In this document: positions 58,705 to 64,000 of the stretch, piece by piece
How positions within the stretch are numbered: position 1 is the first letter of the stretch
Layout of the letters: every line of letters begins with the position of its first letter
DNA from: Iris pallida
Taxonomy: Eukaryota > Streptophyta > Magnoliopsida > Asparagales > Iridaceae
DNA length: 64,000 nucleotides
Direction of reading: 5' to 3'
Assembly: GCA_029216955.1 (NCBI GenBank)
Contig: JANAVB010033217.1
Span: 1,809,059-1,873,058, forward strand
Program-made: the position numbers and the translations under genes
The notes under the pieces: model-generated
The model's database searches: none
Told to the model about the DNA's origin: nothing
Seen by the model: the letters and a program-made list of their open reading frames with translations, nothing else

Positions 58705-61044
58705 TGTCACGCCCCGCTCCCGTAGGAGCGATCGTCCTCGTTAAGGCGTGATGTCGCACGAGCCTAGATTGCGCTTGTGCAAGGCGGGTTCTATAACGGC
58801 CGATTTCAGCGGCTGCGACGGGTCGTCGCGCAGAAGTCCCAAGCAGAGATATTGAATAATAGCAGCGAAATTTAGAAAGGAAACACAAGTCATTATAAAA
58901 CACTCTTTTATTGATATTGAAACAAAGGTTATAATGGAGCGCAAGGCCAAGATTACAAGTCTCTCGAGCTCACTCATCTCACATTACAAATCACTCAGCT
59001 CTCTCTCATCTCTCAATACAAGTCTTGAACCAGCGGAAGCTTTGGAAGGCGACGTCCATACATTATGTCCCGTATAAGTCTTGACTCAATGCGACCGCAC
59101 GCTTCGATTCGCCAAGGAACTCCGTGTCTCGACGCATCCAAGCGAGCTCTGCGCCACGAGTTTCTACCTGTACTGCCTGTACATGAAAACTATGTGGGTG
59201 TCAGTACTCAACTGTACTGGTGGAATGAGCTCCCCGCCCACCCATACAAAACCAACACGTTTGATTTAGTTTGTGCAACTTAGTCCCCTTTATGATTGTC
59301 TTTCTACTCTTGCCTTAGGATCAGTTTTAGGACCGACGCCTTGGCCTATTCTGTATCTCTAGACCATCTCGTGCTTGCAACGATAACGTTAACTCCTACC
59401 TTGCCTCAAGACCCTTTTCGTGCCAACAACGTTAACCTATCGAGTCGTGTTTGCCTTACGGCTTAAAATCAGGGACGCAACTATGCGATAAGGCTCCATT
59501 TCCGTGTGACCGTGCTACAAACCCTTGTTGAGGCTGTGCCTTGCAACTCAATGAGACTCGATCATATCGCCGCCTCGCTGCCCTTGCTGCCTCGCGGCCC
59601 TTTGCTACTAAATCATCAACTGACCCATCCAACTTTGTGAACTAAGTGTCACTCGACCAAGTTTGCCTTGCGGCATCTCCTGACTTAAACTCATGACAAC
59701 TCAAACCATAACTATGTAACTTATATACCGACAACATAGGACTGGATGCCACATCTCGTGCCGAAGCAAGGTGTCTTCGTTGCAGCCAAATCTTAGGCCC
59801 AAACATCGTCTACTGACCGAGCATGCATTCGACTCGACTCTTGATTCACTTCGCCTAATACCTGACTCAGTCCAAAGGCATATACGTGGATCGTCGCCCA
59901 TGCCGACTCATCTATATGAGGTCACTAGCATAACAAGCTATACCTGGACACATAGCTTACGGTTGGCCGGGACCCTTCCAGCGCAAGGTAGCTAGCCCCC
60001 TGGAAGTTCCCGACTAACCCGGTGCTATCGAGTCAGCACAGCTATCACCGTGTTTCCTTAGGCCGAAATGGTCCCATGGCCCTGAGTTGCCGTTACGGGA
60101 AAACTCTACCTTGTCGACAAGTTGTCCAATGACCATGCAAGACCCTTCACTCAAACCGACGTCTCACACAGTCATTGTACTTTCAGTGTTATCATCTCTT
60201 TCCAAAACCAAGTTCAAGTCTTCTATCCTTGAGACCCCTCAAGGACCCCTCGACGACCCACGGTCGCGAGCATTCTTTTCATGTTACCATATCATTTCAT
60301 TCAACTCAATGCCTATTCGATAGTCCTTTCTCCAAAAAATCATTAAATCAACCGTGGTTCATGCCTTAAACACTAAGTTCGTGCATCGTGGCTTAGGCCC
60401 ATCGTGCTCTATGCGACACTATCGCCCAACTCATACTCCATACGACTAGCTTTGAAACCGTAGGACTTCGTGGCTATACTCAGCCGTAGAACTCATAAGA
60501 CCGTGCTTGGAATGTCTTAGGTCGACCACCATCCCTTTGCCTAACTTAATCAAGCCTACAACTTAACCCAAGGGACGAGCAAAGGCTATGTCAAGCCTTG
60601 CATCGTGGAAGCGTGCATGCTTTATCGAGCATTTACGCGGGCGACGCCTATGACTTAGGAAAATTCACAATTTGTGTCAAAGACCAACTTTTCCTTCTCC
60701 CAAGCCACGGGACGAAGGATCGAGTGTCATTTTCAAAGCACACCGTGCACCAACTCTAAGCCGACCGTTGGACCTTTCCATATTCTAACTCAAATCGACC
60801 CGTCGGGATTATTCCCTTTAGCTATGTGAATTCGTCTCTTTTATTATCAAGCCTACTTGTCCAAGTTGAAAACATGCGATTTATTATGTGAAGGCTAAGA
60901 TGAGGTAAGTTCACCGAAACTACCCCACCTGAGCGAGCGGTCGTCTCGACCGAGCGATGTCTTCGAGCAGCCGTTGCAAGGCTAAGTCCGAACGCCGTCG
61001 GCGTTTCGATTCCTCCGATTGACTGAGCGGGACGGGGTACTACA
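58705..61044 (-). mobile_element. solo family G LTR
   Basis: Minus orientation TGTAGTACCCCGTCCC...GGGGCGTGACA, 2340 bp, flanked by TATAT (58700-58704 and 61045-61049). Similar throughout to 16417-18990. The sister LTR of the host element has the uninterrupted site at about 63323-63340. Confidence 0.95.
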
Positions 61045-61363
61045 TATATACAGGGTTTTAAATTACAGAAGGCTAATCCTCTTATACATATACTAGTGTT
61101 TCGATTTCCTGGAAGGATTTTATTTAAATCTGATCTCAGTCCAGAATTCATATTGAACCCAGGGTCATGGGTTCGGTTTAAGAAGGAAAATTTTGAATAT
61201 AAGAGACATTTGTACTAAGGCCCCTGTTAATAACTTTATTACTCATTTGAACCCTCTATTAGTATTTCAAATAAACCAATATAAAACGTAACAAATGTAT
61301 GTGACAAATAAATAATAAAATAAAAAAAAATATGCGAGGATAAAATTGGTCAAGGGGTTGACA

Positions 61364-61400
61364 ACTCTACCCCCCTTAAACAAATTTCGTCCTCGAAATT
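61364..61400 (-). other. polypurine tract and pol-end remnant of gag-only element
   Basis: Minus strand: TTTCGAGGACGAAATTTG then TTTAAGGGGGGTAGAGT directly before the LTR start. Confidence 0.85.
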
Positions 61401-61519
61401 TAAGGAGCCGTGGTCCATTAGCATGAATAGTCTAGTACAACTTGCTATAAAGAAATTCAGTTCCACCTAAACAATTCAAAGTTTAAATATAAGTTTATTT
61501 ATACTACTGCCAGTATCTA

Positions 61520-62479
61520 CTAGAAATTTTTGCCAGCTGCTCCCTGCGGTGTTGTTGCATCTTCCGTGATCATGGCAAAGGCTCGCCCTCCTTCTGCGGT
61601 TGGTAGTGGTGGGGCATTTGCGTTCCTCTTTGGACAAGTACGAGACAAGTGTTGGTTGGATCCACAAATCCAACACAACCCTAATCTGCCGCGACAATTT
61701 TCTTGGGTTTGGCCTTTCTTCGAGCAATACTGATAGATGGGAACGTCTTGGACTTGGCATGGGGCTGCTTGTGGTTGCTGCAGATGCTGCTGCGCTGGTG
61801 TCTTCCCTAGAATGTTGGGACATTTTGCCGGTGCTGCTTGGTTGATGCCTCCTCCAAGTGCGTCTCGATTCCTCTTCGGCCTATGACTCAGCTCCTCTTC
61901 TACAGCTTGGACGACCTCTAGAATCTTTTCATAAGTGGCGGCTCGACTGGTGGCGATGGCTAGACGAATCTCGTGAGATAGTCCTTTTCTGAATTGTCGC
62001 GCCTTCTCTTCAGGGGTGCTGACCAAGTTCTCCGCGAAGCGGCTAAGGCGAGAAAACTTCGATGTGTACTCGTCGACGGTGTGGTTGCCCTGCTCTAAGT
62101 GCTCGAACTGACTCACCAACGCCTCTCGTGCTACGTATGAATAGAATTTCTTCTTGAACAGTCGCTTGAACTCCTCCCAAGTCACATCTGGAGCAGAAAA
62201 TTGGGGCTCGCCTTGGTACCACGTCCGTGCGATGTCGAAAAGCTGTCCACTAGCTGACTCAATCTTCAGATCTTCTGGAACTCGGGCCATCTTCAGGTAT
62301 CGTTCGACGTTCTCCAACCACTCATCAGTATAGAGAATCCCTTCGGTCCCATGGAATTCACTGGGCCGAAGGTCCATAAAGTTCTTGGACATCCCAGGGC
62401 GCTGTCGCGGAGCACCTCTAATCTGAAGAGCCTCCCTCAAAGTGTCGCAAAACATGTTGGCTTGTTGCTGGAAGATCAA
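61520..62479 (-). CDS. gag: chromovirus Gag (retrotransposon gag domain)
   Basis: A 319-codon ORF. The capsid-type retrotransposon gag domain runs from about residue 35 to 200 (PSEFHGTEGILYTDEWLENV, WEEFKRLFKKKFYSYVAREA, FEHLEQGNHTVDEYTSKFSR, PEEKARQFRKGL). Then a Gln/Pro/Ala-rich linker and two cysteine motifs follow: CSKKGQTQENC (incomplete knuckle) and CWICGSNQHLSRTC (CX2CX4HX4C). It would form the virus-like particle and bind element RNA. The frame is likely 5' truncated: an upstream ATG at 62823 starts MDSQDRNNAPLNTPPAA and is followed by stops and a Pro-rich MYP-repeat segment in another frame, so the native N-terminus is broken. Confidence 0.92.
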   Translation of the reverse strand: MIFQQQANMFCDTLREALQIRGAPRQRPGMSKNFMDLRPSEFHGTEGILYTDEWLENVERYLKMARVPEDLKIESASGQLFDIARTWYQGEPQFSAPDVTWEEFKRLFKKKFYSYVAREALVSQFEHLEQGNHTVDEYTSKFSRLSRFAENLVSTPEEKARQFRKGLSHEIRLAIATSRAATYEKILEVVQAVEEELSHRPKRNRDALGGGINQAAPAKCPNILGKTPAQQHLQQPQAAPCQVQDVPIYQYCSKKGQTQENCRGRLGLCWICGSNQHLSRTCPKRNANAPPLPTAEGGRAFAMITEDATTPQGAAGKNF

Positions 62480-62823
62480 TTAGAGTATGACATTGTCCAG
62501 TGCCGGTGGCGGAGGTGTACTGGATACATCATCGGGGCTGGATACATCGCCGGCGGTAGGTGCATGGCAAATGTTGGATACATCGCTGGTGCTGGATACG
62601 GGACTTGTGTTGAGGGTGGAACAGATGCTGGTTGTGGAGTCTGCGGTAGAAACTGCGGGGGTGGTGGAATGTCGTCTCTACGGAATCTCGAGAGCTACAG
62701 CTGTGATGGATTGCCCGTATGAGTGAGCTAGCCTCCTTGTGTTGGTGGGATCATATATGTGAAGAAGCCTCATGCAGCCGGTGGAGTGTTCAAGGGTGCG
62801 TTGTTCCTGTCTTGAGAGTCCAT
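62480..62823 (-). pseudogene. broken N-terminus of the Gag
   Basis: From ATG 62821-62823 the frame reads 17 codons to a TGA, with further stops. Farther on the same frame is proline-rich with AMYP/MMYP repeats, and a frameshift near 62485-62520 is needed to enter the main gag frame. Confidence 0.65.
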
Positions 62824-63012
62824 CTTAACTATAACAAAAGAAGACACTTTTAGCCGTTAAAGAATTTCAAGCAGGATGCAAGTCAAGGATTCAATGAAAT
62901 CAAGGATTAAGGATTAACAAGGAGTCAAAACATGTGGATGAGATCCTAAGTGTCTAAACCTATTCGCAGGCTCACGACGGTATAGTGACGTAAACGAAGT
63001 GATTAACGTTGA

Positions 63013-63028
63013 CCTGTATGGGCCACCA
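63013..63028 (-). other. primer-binding site, tRNA-Ile type
   Basis: TGGTGGCCCATACAGG on the minus strand, 8 nt from the LTR end at 63037; one mismatch to the F2 site. Confidence 0.7.
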
Positions 63029-63645
63029 AAAACACTTGTCACGACCCGCACCCGCATTTCGGATACGAAGCGTGTCTAAGCCCAGCCTACGCCGCAGTGT
63101 CGGCGGTAGAACGCTGTCTATAACTCACAAGTCACTGAATCTAGAATCTTATAGTAATCTATATCTAAGGAATGCCCTGCATCTAGGACTGCTGCTTGAT
63201 CCCAAAGCCCTGCTTATCATTTTCCTGTGATGTACTCAGGGAATATGGTGATACCTACTTCTAATCTTGTAGTCTAACCGAGGGTTAACTGAGGGAATTA
63301 CATTTGAAATTTGAACACAAGGGTGTGCTATATACAGGGTTTTAAATTACAGAAGGCTAATCCTCTTATACATATACTAGTGTTTCGATTCCTGGAAGGA
63401 TTTGATTTAAATCTCATCTCAGTCCAGAATTCATATTGAACCCAGGGTCATGGGTTCGATTTAAGAAGGAAAATTTTGAATATAAGAGACATTTGTACTA
63501 AGGCCTGTGTTAATAATTTTATTACTCATTTGAACCCTCTATTAGTATTTCAAATAAACCAATATAAAATGTAACAAATGTATGTGACAAATAAATAATA
63601 AAATAAAAAAAATATGCGAGGATAAAATTGGTCAAGGGGTTGACA

Positions 63646-64000
63646 GACAATACTTGGAATCAAAGAAAAATCAGGTATCTTTTGGAGTAAGCCAAATTGT
63701 CGAAGCACGCGGTCGGGATGATACGGCTCTACACAGTCAAATGCACGTATGCATCCGTGGTAGAAAATAACATTGTCCCGAGGATAAGAGTCCCTCATCC
63801 CATTATAGGGTGTCCAATTGACCTACATCATAAAAGTGGCATAATTAGTAATACATAGAACACATAAATAAATGGCATAAATGAATGTAATAACACTCAC
63901 ACTATGTACTTGTAGATTGTCCAAAATCTCCCTCAAGGCCAAGACTCGGTCGACAGTTCCTGCAGACTGGGATCTATTGGCCTACCTCAAAGCAAGTGGA
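63646..64000 (-). pseudogene. plant-mobile-domain (MAIN-like) gene, 5' part
   Basis: Exon 63901-64000 (end VDRVLALREILDNLQVHS) has donor GTGAGTG, a 78-nt intron 63823-63900 and acceptor GATGTAG. Exon 63646-63822 reads VNWTPYNGMRDSYPRDNVIF then EPYHPDRVLRQFGLLQKIPD, the typical PDRVLRQFG signature of the domain. It is cut at 63646 by the gag-only element and resumes in frame at 58407. Upstream exons are beyond the window. Confidence 0.8.

Larger units (their letters stand above)
58408..63645 (-). mobile_element. gag-only LTR retrotransposon (TR-GAG type), minus strand
   Basis: LTRs of about 610 bp: 58408-61363 (with a solo LTR inside) and 63037-63645. GACAA duplication at 58403-58407 and 63646-63650. 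The internal region 61364-63036 (1.67 kb) has primer-binding site, gag, TTTCGAGGACGAAATT and polypurine tract AAGGGGGGTAGAGT, but no protease, RT or integrase. It would depend on an autonomous chromovirus for enzymes. Confidence 0.92.

Noticed and set aside
61530..62726. Plus-strand ORFs over the gag
   Set aside because: Shadows of the minus-strand Gag, which has recognisable domains.

Overview
This is a window of plant nuclear DNA made almost entirely of nested transposable elements. Evidence for a plant: Ty3/gypsy elements of the Tat and chromovirus (Tekay-like) lineages, a CACTA DNA transposon, captured exons that read like plant cytosolic lysyl-tRNA synthetase and neutral ceramidase, and a split plant-mobile-domain gene. 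No intact housekeeping gene is visible. The density of nested long LTRs suggests a large angiosperm genome; I cannot name the species.

Layout. (1) 1-10895: a plus-strand Tat-lineage Ty3/gypsy element, cut at its 5' end by the window. Gag-protease-RT-RNaseH-integrase stays in one frame but has three in-frame stops and a lysine at the third integrase catalytic position. Between pol and the 3' LTR lie three small minus-strand genes, each with its own TATA box and one with an intron; this is the most unusual part of the window. (2) 10896-11545 plus 18996-21753: parts of a minus-strand long LTR (family F2), split by an LTR retrotransposon of family G (11546-18990, TSD GATAC). Family G itself contains a truncated F2 LTR. 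This stretch also holds a GAAT minisatellite, TA arrays and a 371-bp duplication. (3) 21754-53529: one plus-strand Ty3/gypsy element (family C) spread over 32 kb. It holds a solo LTR (24475-35707, TSD GAATG) that itself contains an 8.4-kb CACTA transposon (26954-35325, TSD ATT), and a complete family F2 element with 4.6-4.9 kb LTRs and no coding capacity (36284-47485, TSD ACAAT). (4) 53530-56403: two truncated LTRs. (5) 56404-64000: a minus-strand plant-mobile-domain (MAIN-like) gene split in its coding exon by a gag-only element (58408-63645, TSD GACAA). One LTR of that element holds a solo family G LTR (58705-61044, TSD TATAT); its sister LTR preserves the empty site.

The chromovirus-type elements (C, F2, gag-only) share a primer-binding site matching the 3' end of plant tRNA-Ile rather than initiator tRNA-Met, and all keep remnants of the pol 3' end before the polypurine tract. 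Family G uses the usual tRNA-iMet site. The CACTA element has no visible transposase and carries host gene pieces with introns, so it looks like a gene-capturing, non-autonomous element.
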